A DNA stretch of 64,000 nucleotides from CAZFLM01 sp964519955 (GTDB lineage: Bacteria; Armatimonadota; Chthonomonadetes; Chthonomonadales; CAJBBX01): positions 1 to 64,000 of the forward strand of contig CAZFLM010000021.1 in assembly GCA_964519955.1 (NCBI GenBank), given 5' to 3'. Under the pieces are notes generated by a model. The model ran no database searches, was not told the DNA's origin, and worked only from the letters and a program-made list of their open reading frames with translations. A program made the translations under genes and the position numbers. This document shows, piece by piece, positions 21,912 through 30,733 of the stretch. Positions within the stretch are counted from its first letter, which is position 1; each line of letters starts with the position of its first letter.

Positions 21912-23024
21912 ATGATCCCGCTCCTACTCGGCATCCTCGTCCTGCTCATCTGGCTCGGCATGGCGCTCGGGCACGCCTGGTTCTGGCGCGTCGACGACGA
22001 GCCCGTGCCGGAGCCGCCTGCCGCCTGGCCCACGGTTGCCGCCGTCATCCCCGCGCGGAACGAGGAGGCGGTGCTGGGCGAGGCGCTGCGGTCGCTGGCG
22101 GCGCAGGACTACGCCGGGGAGCTGCGCGTCGTGGTGGTGAACGACCACAGCGATGACCGCACCGCACAGATCGCGCGGGAGGCCGGCGTCGGGGTGCTGA
22201 GCGCCGAGCCGCTGCCCGCGGGTTGGGCGGGCAAGGTATGGGCGATGGAGCAGGGGCTCCGGCACGTTCTGGCGCAGCCCGAACCGCCCGCCTACGTGCT
22301 CTTCTGCGACGCCGACATCGGGCACGGGCCGGGCACGGTGCGCGAGCTGGTCTGCAGGGCCGAGGCGACGGGCAGCGACCTCACCTCGCTCATGGTGCGC
22401 CTCGAGTGCCGCACGCTGCCCGAGCGGCTGATGATCCCGGCGTTCGTGTTCTTCTTCCGCATGCTCTACCCGTTCCGGCGCGTCAACGACCCCGCCGACA
22501 AGGTGGCTGGCGCGGCAGGCGGCACGATGCTCCTGCGGCGCAGGGCGTTGGAGCGCATCGGCGGGCTGGAGCGCATCCGCGGCGCCGTCATCGACGACTG
22601 CTCGCTGGCGCGGGCGGTGAAGGCGGGCGGGCATCGCATCTGGCTGGGCATGGCGCGCGGTTCGGCAAGCCTGCGCGGCTACGGCGGCCTCGGCGGCATC
22701 CTGCACATGGTCGCGCGCTCGGCCTACACGCAGCTCGGACACTCGCCGCTCGCGCTGCTCGGCTGCGTCGTGGGCCTGGCGCTCACGTTCCTGGCGCCGG
22801 TGGCGCTCCTCGGCTGCGGCGGGTGGCCCGCGGCGCTCGGGGCGCTGGCGTGGCTGACGATGGCGCTCGTCTACCTGCCGATGGTCCGCTTCTACCGCCT
22901 GAGCCCCTGCTGGGCCGCCGCCCTTCCGCTAGCCGCGACGCTCTACCTCTACGCGACGCTCCTCTCGGCGTGGCGGCACCACCGCGGGCGCGGGGCGCAG
23001 TGGAAAGGGCGATCCCAGTCGTAG
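21912..23024 (+). CDS. hpnB: Hopene-associated glycosyltransferase HpnB
   Basis: The 370-residue protein is a membrane-attached GT2 glycosyltransferase with the HpnB-specific pattern. It shows WPTVAAVIPARNEEAVLGEAL, VVVNDHSDDRTA, LPAGWAGKVWAMEQGL, LFCDADIGH (DxD region), SLMVRLECRTLPERLMIPAF, then YPFRRVNDPADKVAGAAGG and IDDCSLARAVK. An N-terminal membrane segment (3-23) and two C-terminal ones (about 280-355) match the family. HpnB sits in hopanoid gene sets and is thought to glycosylate hopanoids or a precursor. No squalene-hopene cyclase or other hpn gene is in this window, so here it is separated from its usual cluster. No Shine-Dalgarno is evident. Confidence 0.85.
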   Translation: MIPLLLGILVLLIWLGMALGHAWFWRVDDEPVPEPPAAWPTVAAVIPARNEEAVLGEALRSLAAQDYAGELRVVVVNDHSDDRTAQIAREAGVGVLSAEPLPAGWAGKVWAMEQGLRHVLAQPEPPAYVLFCDADIGHGPGTVRELVCRAEATGSDLTSLMVRLECRTLPERLMIPAFVFFFRMLYPFRRVNDPADKVAGAAGGTMLLRRRALERIGGLERIRGAVIDDCSLARAVKAGGHRIWLGMARGSASLRGYGGLGGILHMVARSAYTQLGHSPLALLGCVVGLALTFLAPVALLGCGGWPAALGALAWLTMALVYLPMVRFYRLSPCWAAALPLAATLYLYATLLSAWRHHRGRGAQWKGRSQS

Positions 23025-23119
23025 GCGCGGCGCCAACAGGATTCCGACCTCCCGCCAGGGAACGACAAGCATGTGGCCCGCCGACTGAGCGGCGAAAGGC
23101 CACGCGAAGGAGCAGAGCA

Positions 23120-24541
23120 TTGGATCCCGTATCGCGCAGAACGTTCCTGGAGGGCTCGCTGGCCGCACTGGCGGCGTCGGCGGTGCCGGCTTCGGCAGAC
23201 ACCGAGGCATTCGTCGCCGCCCCCTACGTGCAGCTTGGCGACGCGCCGGTAGTCGGCTCGCATACCAGTCTGGCGGTGCTGTGGCTCGCCGCGGACGCCG
23301 AAGCGCAGTGGGCCGTCGAGTACCGATCCGCCAATGGCGACTGGCGCAAGGCGACGCGCCCGCGCTACCGGCTCGTAGCAGCGTCCGGCGTGCAGCGGCA
23401 CCGTGTCTATCGGACCACCCTATCCGGCCTTGCGCCCGGCGAGACCGTCGAGTACCGCGTGGCGAAGGGCGGCGCGGTCGTGTTCGAGACGAAGGCGCTG
23501 GCACGCAAGCCAACGGCCGCGCCATCGCGGTTCGTCATCTTCGGCGACTGCGGCGACGGCTCGGCCTCGCAGCGCCGCATCGCCTACCACACCTATCAGC
23601 AGAAGCCGGACTACGTCGTCATCCCTGGCGATATCGTGTACGGGTCGGGCCTCATCAGCCAGTACCTGACGCGCTACTTCCCGGTCTACAACTCAGACCA
23701 TGCGTCACCCGAGACCGGTGGCCCGCTCTCGCGATCGACCATCTTCGTCGGCAACCTGGGCAACCACGACACGTACGGCCGCGACTTCTACAACACGCCC
23801 GACGGGCTGGCCTACTACCTCTACTTCGACCAGCCGCTCAATGGCCCCTCGCTGGTGGCGGATGAGGCGAGCGCGACCCCGATCGAGGCGCCCGAGGCCG
23901 AGCGGGAGGCGTTCCTGGAAGGATCTGGGCCTGCCTACGCCCGGATGGCCAACTTCTCCTTCGACTACGCCAACGTGCACTGGACCGTCCTGGACGCGAA
24001 CGAGTATGTGAGCTGGGACGATCGGTACCTGCGCGACTGGCTCATCGCCGACCTGAAGCACGCCCAGGACGCGACCTGGCGCTTCGTCGCATTCCATCAT
24101 CCCGGGTTCAGCAGCTCCAAGGCCCACTACAGCGAGCAGCACATGCGCCGCCTGTCGCCCATCTTCGAGCGCTACGGCGTCGACGTGGTGTGGGCCGGCC
24201 ACGTGCACAACTACCAGCGCAGCAAGCCGCTCCACTTCCAACCAGCCAGGAACCCAAAGCCCACGGGCCCCCTGGACGGCAAGTTCACATTCGACGAGGC
24301 CTACGATGGCGAGAAGGTGACCAAGGCGAATGGCATCATCTACATCGTGACCGGCGGCGGCGGCGCCACGCTCTACAACGGCGAGCAGGAGAACAACCCG
24401 AAGACCTGGCAGCCCTTCACGAGCGTCTTCATCTCGAAGCTGCACTCGCTCACCGTGGCGGACATCGACGACAAGCGCCTCACCGTCCGCCAGATCGACG
24501 AGACCGGCGCCGAGCGCGACCGCTGGGTGCTGACGAAGTAG
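23120..24541 (+). CDS. Tat-exported purple-acid-phosphatase-like metallophosphoesterase
   Basis: The 473-residue protein begins SRRTFLEGSLAALAASAVPASA, a twin-arginine signal. An N-terminal fibronectin-like domain (about 35-130) precedes the calcineurin-type catalytic domain. The metal-binding motifs appear in order: FGDCGD, PGDIVYG, GNLGNHDTYG, FHHPGF and GHVHNYQRS. TTG 23120 is chosen for AAGGAG 7 nt upstream. This fits a purple acid phosphatase or related phosphoesterase releasing phosphate outside the cytoplasm. Tat export implies that it folds with its metals inside the cell. It follows hpnB by 95 nt and need not share its transcript. Confidence 0.88.
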   Translation: MDPVSRRTFLEGSLAALAASAVPASADTEAFVAAPYVQLGDAPVVGSHTSLAVLWLAADAEAQWAVEYRSANGDWRKATRPRYRLVAASGVQRHRVYRTTLSGLAPGETVEYRVAKGGAVVFETKALARKPTAAPSRFVIFGDCGDGSASQRRIAYHTYQQKPDYVVIPGDIVYGSGLISQYLTRYFPVYNSDHASPETGGPLSRSTIFVGNLGNHDTYGRDFYNTPDGLAYYLYFDQPLNGPSLVADEASATPIEAPEAEREAFLEGSGPAYARMANFSFDYANVHWTVLDANEYVSWDDRYLRDWLIADLKHAQDATWRFVAFHHPGFSSSKAHYSEQHMRRLSPIFERYGVDVVWAGHVHNYQRSKPLHFQPARNPKPTGPLDGKFTFDEAYDGEKVTKANGIIYIVTGGGGATLYNGEQENNPKTWQPFTSVFISKLHSLTVADIDDKRLTVRQIDETGAERDRWVLTK

Positions 24542-24574
24542 GGCTGCCGGCAATGGTGCATGAGCGCTGTGGTG

Positions 24575-24596
24575 GGACGGGCGTCCCTGCCCGTCC
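24575..24596. repeat. Inverted repeat with GGGACGGGCG core, copy B
   Basis: GGACGGGC (24575-24582) and GCCCGTCC (24589-24596) pair perfectly around a 6-nt loop. The core matches the 18908-18947 element. It lies just upstream of the kinase gene, so the apparent N-terminal extension of that gene is probably repeat DNA and not protein. Confidence 0.5.
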
Positions 24597-24625
24597 AGTA
24601 CGACCCATCGGTAGGTCGGGCTAAC

Positions 24626-25543
24626 GTGACCCCGGTCCTCATCTCCGACTCGCTCCGCGCCAAGGCCTCCAGCTTCCAGGGCGGCCTTGGCGCGGAGTGG
24701 CTGGAGCGCCTGCCGGGCATCATCGAGCGATGCCGCGAGCGGTGGGGCCTGACGCTGGGCGAGGGCTACAGCTACCCGGCGCTCAGCTTCCTCGCCCGCT
24801 GCGACACGCGCGACGGCGCCCCGGCCGTACTCAAGGTCGGCTTCCTGCTCGACGAGCTGGCGTGCGAGATCGAGGCGCTGCGGCTCTGCGGCGGGCGCGG
24901 GATGGTTCGCTTGCTGGACGCGATGCCCGAACAGGGGGCACTGCTGCTGGAGCGCGCCGAGCCGGGCCGCGACCTCGCCGAGCTGCGCGACGACGAGCGC
25001 GCCACCCGGATCGCCGCCGCCGTGATGGCGCGCATCCACGCGCCCGCGCCCGCCGAGCACTCGTTCCCCACCGTTGCCCGCTGGTGCCGCGGCTTCGAGC
25101 GTTTGCGCGAGCACTTCCGCGGCGGCTCAGGCCCCTTTCCCCCGGAGCGCGTCGCCTGGGCCGAACGCCGCGCCGCGGAGCTGCTGGTCGACGCCCCCGC
25201 GCCCGTGCTCCTCCACGGCGACCTGCACCACTTCAACGTCGTCGGCGCGGAGCGGGAGCCCTGGCTCGCCATCGACCCGAAGGGCGCGGTCGGCGACCCG
25301 GCTTACGAGCCCGCCGCGTTCCTCTGCAACGAGTGGGCGAACGCCGCCGACCCCGTCGCCCTTCAGACCCGGCGCATACGCCAGTTCGCCGCCGAGACCG
25401 GCCTCGACGCCGCCCGAATCCTCGACTGGGCGCGAGTGCACTCCGTCCTCTCTGCCTGGTGGTGCATCGAGGACGGCGGCGAGCCCATCGAGGACGAGGT
25501 GCTGCGCCACATCGAGGTGCTGGCGGAGGTGCGCATTCCCTGA
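24626..25543 (+). CDS. Aminoglycoside/streptomycin phosphotransferase-like kinase
   Basis: The gene encodes about 305 residues from GTG 24626. The APH/eukaryotic-like kinase fold is clear: a catalytic loop VLLHGDLHHFNVVG, then a metal-binding AIDPKGAVGDPAYEPAAFL. The N-lobe has VLKVGFLLDELACEIEALRL and a hinge LLLERAEPG. The layout is closest to the streptomycin 6-kinase/hydroxyurea-phosphotransferase branch. That branch phosphorylates a sugar hydroxyl, and resistance is only one possible role. An upstream ATG at 24560 would add residues encoded by the inverted repeat, so the GTG is preferred, without a strong ribosome site. It stands alone here; nothing in the context suggests a resistance island. 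Confidence 0.82.
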   Translation: MTPVLISDSLRAKASSFQGGLGAEWLERLPGIIERCRERWGLTLGEGYSYPALSFLARCDTRDGAPAVLKVGFLLDELACEIEALRLCGGRGMVRLLDAMPEQGALLLERAEPGRDLAELRDDERATRIAAAVMARIHAPAPAEHSFPTVARWCRGFERLREHFRGGSGPFPPERVAWAERRAAELLVDAPAPVLLHGDLHHFNVVGAEREPWLAIDPKGAVGDPAYEPAAFLCNEWANAADPVALQTRRIRQFAAETGLDAARILDWARVHSVLSAWWCIEDGGEPIEDEVLRHIEVLAEVRIP

Positions 25544-25554
25544 CACCGCCGGCG

Positions 25555-25602
25555 CCCTGTCCTCCGTCTATCCTCTGACGCACCAGCGCCGGCCGTGAGG
25601 AG
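25555..25602 (+). repeat. Leader repeat of the first ankyrin gene (48 nt)
   Basis: This 48-nt stretch is repeated at 27097-27144 upstream of the second ankyrin gene. The first 31 nt (25555-25585) and the last 15 nt (25588-25602) are identical; the two bases between differ. It ends in the ribosome-binding region. It probably carries a shared promoter or operator. Confidence 0.75.
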
Positions 25603-25610
25603 GACTGCAG

Positions 25611-27071
25611 GTGACACCCCCCCATAGTCGCCCTGACAGCGTCGATCCTCAGGACCTGCGGGCTGCCGCATCGTCAGGCGACGCGCTGTGGGTGCTCAGG
25701 CTGCTCGCGGCCGGTGCAGCGCCAGACGACGACGCCCGCTGCGGCTTCACACCCCTGCGCGACTGCGTGCTTATGGCGTCGGTGTGGGAGCCGGAGGACG
25801 CGCCTGATACGCCGCCCGCTCTGGTGGACGACTGGGCATCGCCGGAGGAGCGCAAGACCGCGCGGCGGGAGTCGAGGGCACGGTACCGCGCGCAGTGCGA
25901 TGCCCATCGCCGCCGTGTAGACGCAGGCGCGTTCTGCCTTCCCGACGACACTCGCCACTACGAGACCGCCCGCTTGCTGATCGATGCCGGAGCGGACGTG
26001 AACGCCGTGGACGGCGAAGGCGACCCTGTGCTCGCGATCGCGGCTAGCGGATCGGCTCGCATGGTGGGCCTGCTGCTCGATCGCGGCGCCTGCATCGACG
26101 CACCGGGCCAGGTCGGCTGGAGCCCACTGATGAACGCGGCGCTGGCCTGCAACACACCGGTCGTGCGGCTCCTCCTCGACCGCGGCGCCGACCCTCACTG
26201 GCGAAGTGCTGACGGCGAGCGCCCCATCATGGCTGCGGCCTACGGAGGAAGCCGGCGCGTCGTCTCCATGCTTCTGGAATGCGGGGTGGACGTGAACGCG
26301 GCGGCGGAGACAGGTACTACCGCGCTCCTGGCGGCGCTGATGCAGGGCTATGAGGACATCGCGCAGCAACTGGAGGCTGTCGGGGCCGTTCGGGGCTACC
26401 TGGAGTCCCTCGTCGCTGGCGACACGCAGCGCGCGGATGAGCTTGCCCCGTCCTTGCCTGCGGGCCGGCACTCGACGTGGGGCGCGGACGCGATGGAGTG
26501 GGCCATCCGCAGCAGTCGGGTCGACGTCGTCCGACGTCTTCTCTCGGCAGGCGCGGACCCGAACTCCGGCCTGCCATTCGGCTGGAAGTACCTGACCTCG
26601 GCAGTCAATGACGGCGAAGTCGCGATCGTCGAGGCGCTGCTGGACGCGGGAGCCGATCCGAACTTGGACCGGGGCACGGCGTCCTACCCCTTGGGTGAAG
26701 CCGTCGGGTCTGGGGACGCGACGTTGCTCGCACTGCTGCTCACGCGCGGTGCGGACCCGGAGAGCGTGGACGATGCCGCGCGCACGCCTCTCATGCAGGC
26801 CGCAATGTGGGGCGCCACCGCCGCCGCTGCCGTTCTCCTCGACGCGGGTGCGGCCCTGAACCACTGCACGGATAGGGGATCGCCGCTCTACGAGGCCGTG
26901 ATGGCGAGGCAGTACGATATGGTGGGTTGGCTCCTTGCCCACGGCGCTCTACCCCGCATCGGCCTGGCCGGCTGGCCAATCACCGGGCTGCCCGAGGTGC
27001 AGGAGGACGCGCGGATGTTCTCCACCATTCGTGAGGCGATGGCGACGCGCCGTAGCTCCGAGCCTGACTAG
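25611..27071 (+). CDS. Ankyrin-repeat protein 1
   Basis: The 486-residue cytoplasmic protein consists of ankyrin repeats from end to end with typical cores: RLLIDAGADVNAVDGEGDPVLAIAA, LLLDRGADPHWRSADGERPIMAA, LLECGVDVNAAAETGTTALLAAL, ALLDAGADPNLDRG and LLTRGADPESVDDAARTPLMQAA. About eleven repeats are visible; the first are irregular (residues 40-110, with a charged insert). GTG 25611 has AGGAGGA 6 nt upstream. No other domain is present. It shares its leader with the next gene and the same AGxR pattern around ..RGYLESLVAGD.. (also in ankyrin protein 2), so the two are duplicated. Protein-binding is likely; the target is unknown. Confidence 0.9.
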   Translation: MTPPHSRPDSVDPQDLRAAASSGDALWVLRLLAAGAAPDDDARCGFTPLRDCVLMASVWEPEDAPDTPPALVDDWASPEERKTARRESRARYRAQCDAHRRRVDAGAFCLPDDTRHYETARLLIDAGADVNAVDGEGDPVLAIAASGSARMVGLLLDRGACIDAPGQVGWSPLMNAALACNTPVVRLLLDRGADPHWRSADGERPIMAAAYGGSRRVVSMLLECGVDVNAAAETGTTALLAALMQGYEDIAQQLEAVGAVRGYLESLVAGDTQRADELAPSLPAGRHSTWGADAMEWAIRSSRVDVVRRLLSAGADPNSGLPFGWKYLTSAVNDGEVAIVEALLDAGADPNLDRGTASYPLGEAVGSGDATLLALLLTRGADPESVDDAARTPLMQAAMWGATAAAAVLLDAGAALNHCTDRGSPLYEAVMARQYDMVGWLLAHGALPRIGLAGWPITGLPEVQEDARMFSTIREAMATRRSSEPD

Positions 27072-27096
27072 CCCACACTCCCTGACGCCGGCGACT

Positions 27097-27144
27097 CCCT
27101 GTCCTCCGTCTATCCTCTGACGCACCACAGCCGGCCGTGAGGAG
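27097..27144 (+). repeat. Leader repeat of the second ankyrin gene (48 nt)
   Basis: Second copy of the 25555-25602 element, with 46 of 48 bases identical by eye. It begins 25 nt after the stop of ankyrin gene 1 and ends just before the start of gene 2, so gene 2 can be transcribed independently. Confidence 0.75.
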
Positions 27145-27152
27145 TGCATCCC

Positions 27153-29735
27153 ATGCCTGAGATCGATCCCCCGATGGACGAGCTGCCGGACCTGCCGGGA
27201 GGTCTCTTCGGCGAGCCGGCGAGTGACGACGAGCGCCTGGCCGAGGCGGTGATCGAAGGCAAGCTGGACGAGGTCCGCAGGCTCCTCGACGCGGGCGCTG
27301 ACCCGAACGCCAACCGCAAGTTCCTCGGGCCGCCTCTCTCGATCTGCGCAAGCGGGCCGGCGCATGCGCCGATTGATCGCATGCTGCGCAGGCCCGGCCG
27401 CATCCCGGGCTTCCCGCCGCCTGGTAGTTCGCCGGAAGAGGGCCTGAAGGCGATGAGCAAGCTCCTCCAGTCGCACACGCCGCAGCAGATGCAGGGGAAC
27501 CGCCGCAGGGCGCGCGACAAGGCGAGGCGCAGCGCGGACCTCGGGCGCAAGAGGCCGCCGGACGAGACGCGCCATCTGGAGGTCGCGAAGCTCCTGCTGG
27601 AACGCGGCGCGAACGTGGCCGCACGCGGCGAGATCGAGGGACAGACGGCCCTGCACGATGCGGCCCGGAGCGGGTGTGCGCGCATGACGGCGCTGCTCCT
27701 CGACCATGGCGCCGACATCGAGGCGGAGGACAAGAGCGGCAAGACGCCGCTGATGCTCGCCACCGAGGAGTGCAAGATCCACGTCGTGCGAGTGCTGCTG
27801 GAGCGAGGCGCGGACGCGATCAGACGCGGAACAGACGGCCACGCCCCCATGCACTCGGCCGCATTGGGAGGCAGCAAGCGCATCCTGGCCATGCTCATCG
27901 AGCGCGGCGCCGACGTGAACGCTGCCACGGATGCCGGCACGACACCGCTGCTGATCGCCCAGATGCGGCAGTATCCCGACATTGTGAAGCTTCTGGAGCG
28001 TGCCGGGGCGCGCGTGGGCTATCTGGAGGCGGTGGTGCGTGACGACAGCGCACTGGCCGACGAGTTGGAGCGCGGGTTGCCCACGGACCGACATCCGAGT
28101 TGGGGCTCACCCGTCCTGGAGTGGGGCATCCGCCAGGGCCGCGTGGACATCCTGAAACGTGTGCTCGGCGTCGGCGTGTCGGCGAACGGGCTGACCTCGA
28201 ACAAGAACAGCACCCCGCTCATGCTGGCCGCGATGCATGGGTCGCCGGACGTGGTGCGGGCGCTGCTCGAGGCCGGCGCCGACCCAAACGCGACGAGGGC
28301 CCGCGGGTTCATGCCGCTGACGTGGGCGGCCCGACGAGGCGACTCGGACACGGCCCAGCTCCTGCTGCAGCATGGCGCGGATCCGAACACCCCCGGATGC
28401 AACGTGGGTGGCGCCTTGCAGGGAGCCGCGTCGTCCGGCAGCATCGAGATCGTGCGGATGCTGCTCGACGCCGGCGCCAGTCCGGTTAGGGAGCACGACG
28501 GGTTGTCACCGGCCGTGTCGACGCTGATGATGGGCCACCACGAGATTCTGAAGCTCCTCTTCGAGCACGGCGCCGACCCGCGCACTGCGTGCCACGGAAA
28601 GGTACCCATCGACGTGCTGCCGCGAGCCCTCGGTGATGCGCGCATGAAGGCCATCATCCAGGAAGCAGCGGGCACCGACCTGCACGAGGCGGCGGCCGCC
28701 GGAGACGTCGAGCGCCTCCGATCCTTGCTCGCGGCCGGCCGCACCCCGGAGGCGCGCGACACGAAGGGACGGACTGCGCTCATTGCCGCGGTCGAGGCCG
28801 AGCAGAGGAGCGCGGCCGAGTTCCTTCTGGACCATGGCGCGGATGTGAATGGCCGGAGCGAGCACGGCCGAACTCCGCTGTCGGTGGCGGTCCGGGGCAA
28901 CCAGATCGCGATCGCTAAGCTGCTGCTCGACCGCGGCGCCGACCCGGACCTGCCCGACCAGACATGCCAGACTCCGCTCGTAACCGCCGCGCTGTCGATG
29001 GTCGATGGGCGCCGCGAGTTCGTGGATCTACTGCGTTCACGGGGCGGCGTGGTTGGGATCGTGGAAGCGGCGGCGCTCGGTGACACCGACGAGGTGCTGC
29101 GCATGATCGACGCGGGCACACCCGCCGATACTCGCGTGCCCACGGGGCCGAGCGCCCTCTGCGCCGCCGCAGCCACCGGCAACGACGCCCTCGTGGCGGC
29201 GCTTCTGGACCGCGGCGCGGACATCAACCTGCAGATCTGGTGGGGCCAGTGTGCGCTGAGTCAGGCGTCCGGACGCGGGCACCTGTCTACGGTCGCACTG
29301 CTGCTCGATCGCGGCGCCAACCCGAACGTCGAGGCGAAGTCCTGCAGCATGACGCCGCTCGGCTCCGCCGTCGTGACCGGGCAGGCGGACATTGTGCGGT
29401 TGCTTGTGCAGCGCGGCGCTCGGATCGACATGGCGGACACCATGGGCCACACGATCGCGCACGAGGCGGCGATGAGCAAAGAGGGGGTCGCGATGGTGGG
29501 CCTCCTTGCGGAACTGGGGGCCAAGATGAGCGGCCACACTAAGGCCGGACTGACGCCCCTCATGATGGCCGCGATGCTCAACCGCGTCGACGTGGTGAGA
29601 GCCTTCGTGGAGCACGGAGCCGATCCGAACGTGCGCGACCGCACGGGCAGCACGGCCCTCACCCACGCAGAGCGCATGGCCAGAGGCCCTGAGGCGGCGG
29701 CTTACCTCAGGAAGGTCACCAAGAAGTCGAAGTAG
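27153..29735 (+). CDS. Ankyrin-repeat protein 2 (large)
   Basis: The 860-residue protein is almost entirely ankyrin repeats, around eighteen, such as RLLDAGADPNANRKFLGPPLSICASG, LLERGANVAARGEIEGQTALHDAARSG, LLEAGADPNATRARGFMPLTWAARRG and LLDRGADPDLPDQTCQTPLVTAA. A basic insert (about 85-145, rich in R/K with NRRRARDKARRSADLGRKR) breaks the array near the N-terminus. A segment RVGYLEAVVRDDSALADELERGLPTDRHPSWGSP parallels the corresponding part of ankyrin protein 1, showing common descent. ATG 27153 has GGAG 8 nt upstream. It ends 8 nt before the next gene. Ankyrin solenoids bind proteins; no enzymatic domain is fused. Confidence 0.9.
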   Translation: MPEIDPPMDELPDLPGGLFGEPASDDERLAEAVIEGKLDEVRRLLDAGADPNANRKFLGPPLSICASGPAHAPIDRMLRRPGRIPGFPPPGSSPEEGLKAMSKLLQSHTPQQMQGNRRRARDKARRSADLGRKRPPDETRHLEVAKLLLERGANVAARGEIEGQTALHDAARSGCARMTALLLDHGADIEAEDKSGKTPLMLATEECKIHVVRVLLERGADAIRRGTDGHAPMHSAALGGSKRILAMLIERGADVNAATDAGTTPLLIAQMRQYPDIVKLLERAGARVGYLEAVVRDDSALADELERGLPTDRHPSWGSPVLEWGIRQGRVDILKRVLGVGVSANGLTSNKNSTPLMLAAMHGSPDVVRALLEAGADPNATRARGFMPLTWAARRGDSDTAQLLLQHGADPNTPGCNVGGALQGAASSGSIEIVRMLLDAGASPVREHDGLSPAVSTLMMGHHEILKLLFEHGADPRTACHGKVPIDVLPRALGDARMKAIIQEAAGTDLHEAAAAGDVERLRSLLAAGRTPEARDTKGRTALIAAVEAEQRSAAEFLLDHGADVNGRSEHGRTPLSVAVRGNQIAIAKLLLDRGADPDLPDQTCQTPLVTAALSMVDGRREFVDLLRSRGGVVGIVEAAALGDTDEVLRMIDAGTPADTRVPTGPSALCAAAATGNDALVAALLDRGADINLQIWWGQCALSQASGRGHLSTVALLLDRGANPNVEAKSCSMTPLGSAVVTGQADIVRLLVQRGARIDMADTMGHTIAHEAAMSKEGVAMVGLLAELGAKMSGHTKAGLTPLMMAAMLNRVDVVRAFVEHGADPNVRDRTGSTALTHAERMARGPEAAAYLRKVTKKSK

Positions 29736-29743
29736 GAGGCCCC

Positions 29744-30466
29744 ATGCACAACCTCACCCAGACCTCGCGCGAGCGGGTCGACAGCTACCTCAGCATGCTG
29801 CGCGCTAACCTGGAGGACGCGCCCGCCGATACGCGGGATGCCTTCCTGGCGCGCGTCCGGGCTGAGATCGAGATCGATGTCGAGCTGGACCGGACTGGGG
29901 CGCACGAGGCCGATGTCGTGGAGGCAGCCATCCGCCGCCACGGCGACCCGGCCACCTGCGCCGCGCGGCTGCACGCCCAGGTCGCGCCGGCGAAGGAGGA
30001 GCAGGCTGCGCCGGTGGTTGCCGAGACCGTGGATGCCGCGCTGAAGCCCTGCCGCGCGTGCAAGAACCCCGTGTCCCACGATGCGCGCATGTGCCCGAAG
30101 TGCGGCGCCCCGTTCCCCGCCCGCAACGTGGCCAACATGTACGGCTACGAGTGGAAGTCGAAGGCGACGTGGCGCGGCTGGCCGCTGGTCCACGTGGCGT
30201 TCGGGCGCGACAAGGACGGCAAGCTGCGCGTCGCCAAGGGGGTGATCGCGATCGGCCAGTTCGGCATCGGCGGCATCACGATCGCGCAGTTCGGCATCGG
30301 GGCGGTGTTCGGCCTGGGGCAGTTCGTGCTGGCGCCCATCGCCATCGGCCAGTTCGCGGGCGGCCTCGTCGCCATCGGCCAGTTCGGCTTCGGCGTGCTG
30401 CACGGCGTCGGCATGCTCGCCACGGACATCTTCCGGGGGATCCACTGGATCGGGAAGCCGAGGTAG
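29744..30466 (+). CDS. Zinc-ribbon protein with glycine-rich GQF membrane repeats
   Basis: The 240-residue protein has three parts. Residues 1-75 form helices like the HAAS/DUF1700 membrane-associated domain (RERVDSYLSMLRANLEDAPADTRDAFLARVRAEIE). Residues about 100-125 form a zinc ribbon (CRACKNP..CPKCGAPF). Residues about 155-235 are hydrophobic, with repeated IAIGQFGIGGITIAQFGIGAV, VLAPIAIGQFAGG and LVAIGQFGFGV, and small residues at regular spacing like glycine-zipper membrane segments. It starts 8 nt after the ankyrin protein 2 stop, so the two are probably cotranscribed. The function is unknown; a membrane partner of the ankyrin protein is an inference. Confidence 0.75.
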   Translation: MHNLTQTSRERVDSYLSMLRANLEDAPADTRDAFLARVRAEIEIDVELDRTGAHEADVVEAAIRRHGDPATCAARLHAQVAPAKEEQAAPVVAETVDAALKPCRACKNPVSHDARMCPKCGAPFPARNVANMYGYEWKSKATWRGWPLVHVAFGRDKDGKLRVAKGVIAIGQFGIGGITIAQFGIGAVFGLGQFVLAPIAIGQFAGGLVAIGQFGFGVLHGVGMLATDIFRGIHWIGKPR

Positions 30467-30502
30467 GGGCAGGAAGGTGGGCACATGTCCGCCGGGAGGG
30501 TA

Positions 30503-30733
30503 CTACGCCGACGGGGCGGCATAGGCCAGCGCCGCCCGCACGGCCTGCTCGGTGAGGCGTGGGTGGGCCGCAAGCAACTGCTCGACCGTCTCGCCAGCGC
30601 CGAGCCGCTCCAGTATCCCCTCGACAGTGATCCGGGTGCCCGCCACGACCGGCTTGCCGAGCATCACGTCCGGGTCTGATGTGATCAGGCCTTGCTCCAC
30701 CTCGCACCTCGTCATGTGACCGTCTGCAGCCAT
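30503..30733 (-). CDS. DUF433 protein, apparently an orphan antitoxin
   Basis: The 76-residue protein matches DUF433: ITSDPDVMLGKPVVAGTRITVEGILERLGAGETVEQLLAAHPRLTEQAVRAALAYA, a winged-helix-like DNA-binding fold. DUF433 genes are usually the antitoxin partner of a DUF5615 (PIN-like) toxin immediately downstream. Here the downstream side is the convergent GQF gene 36 nt away, so no toxin partner is present. Start ATG 30733 is taken; ATG 30715 is an alternative, and neither has a good ribosome site. It could be a remnant antitoxin or a free transcription factor. Confidence 0.75.
   Translation of the reverse strand: MAADGHMTRCEVEQGLITSDPDVMLGKPVVAGTRITVEGILERLGAGETVEQLLAAHPRLTEQAVRAALAYAAPSA

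Noticed and set aside
24560..24625. Extra N-terminal residues of the kinase from ATG 24560
   Set aside because: They are encoded by the inverted repeat and its flank, not by conserved kinase sequence.
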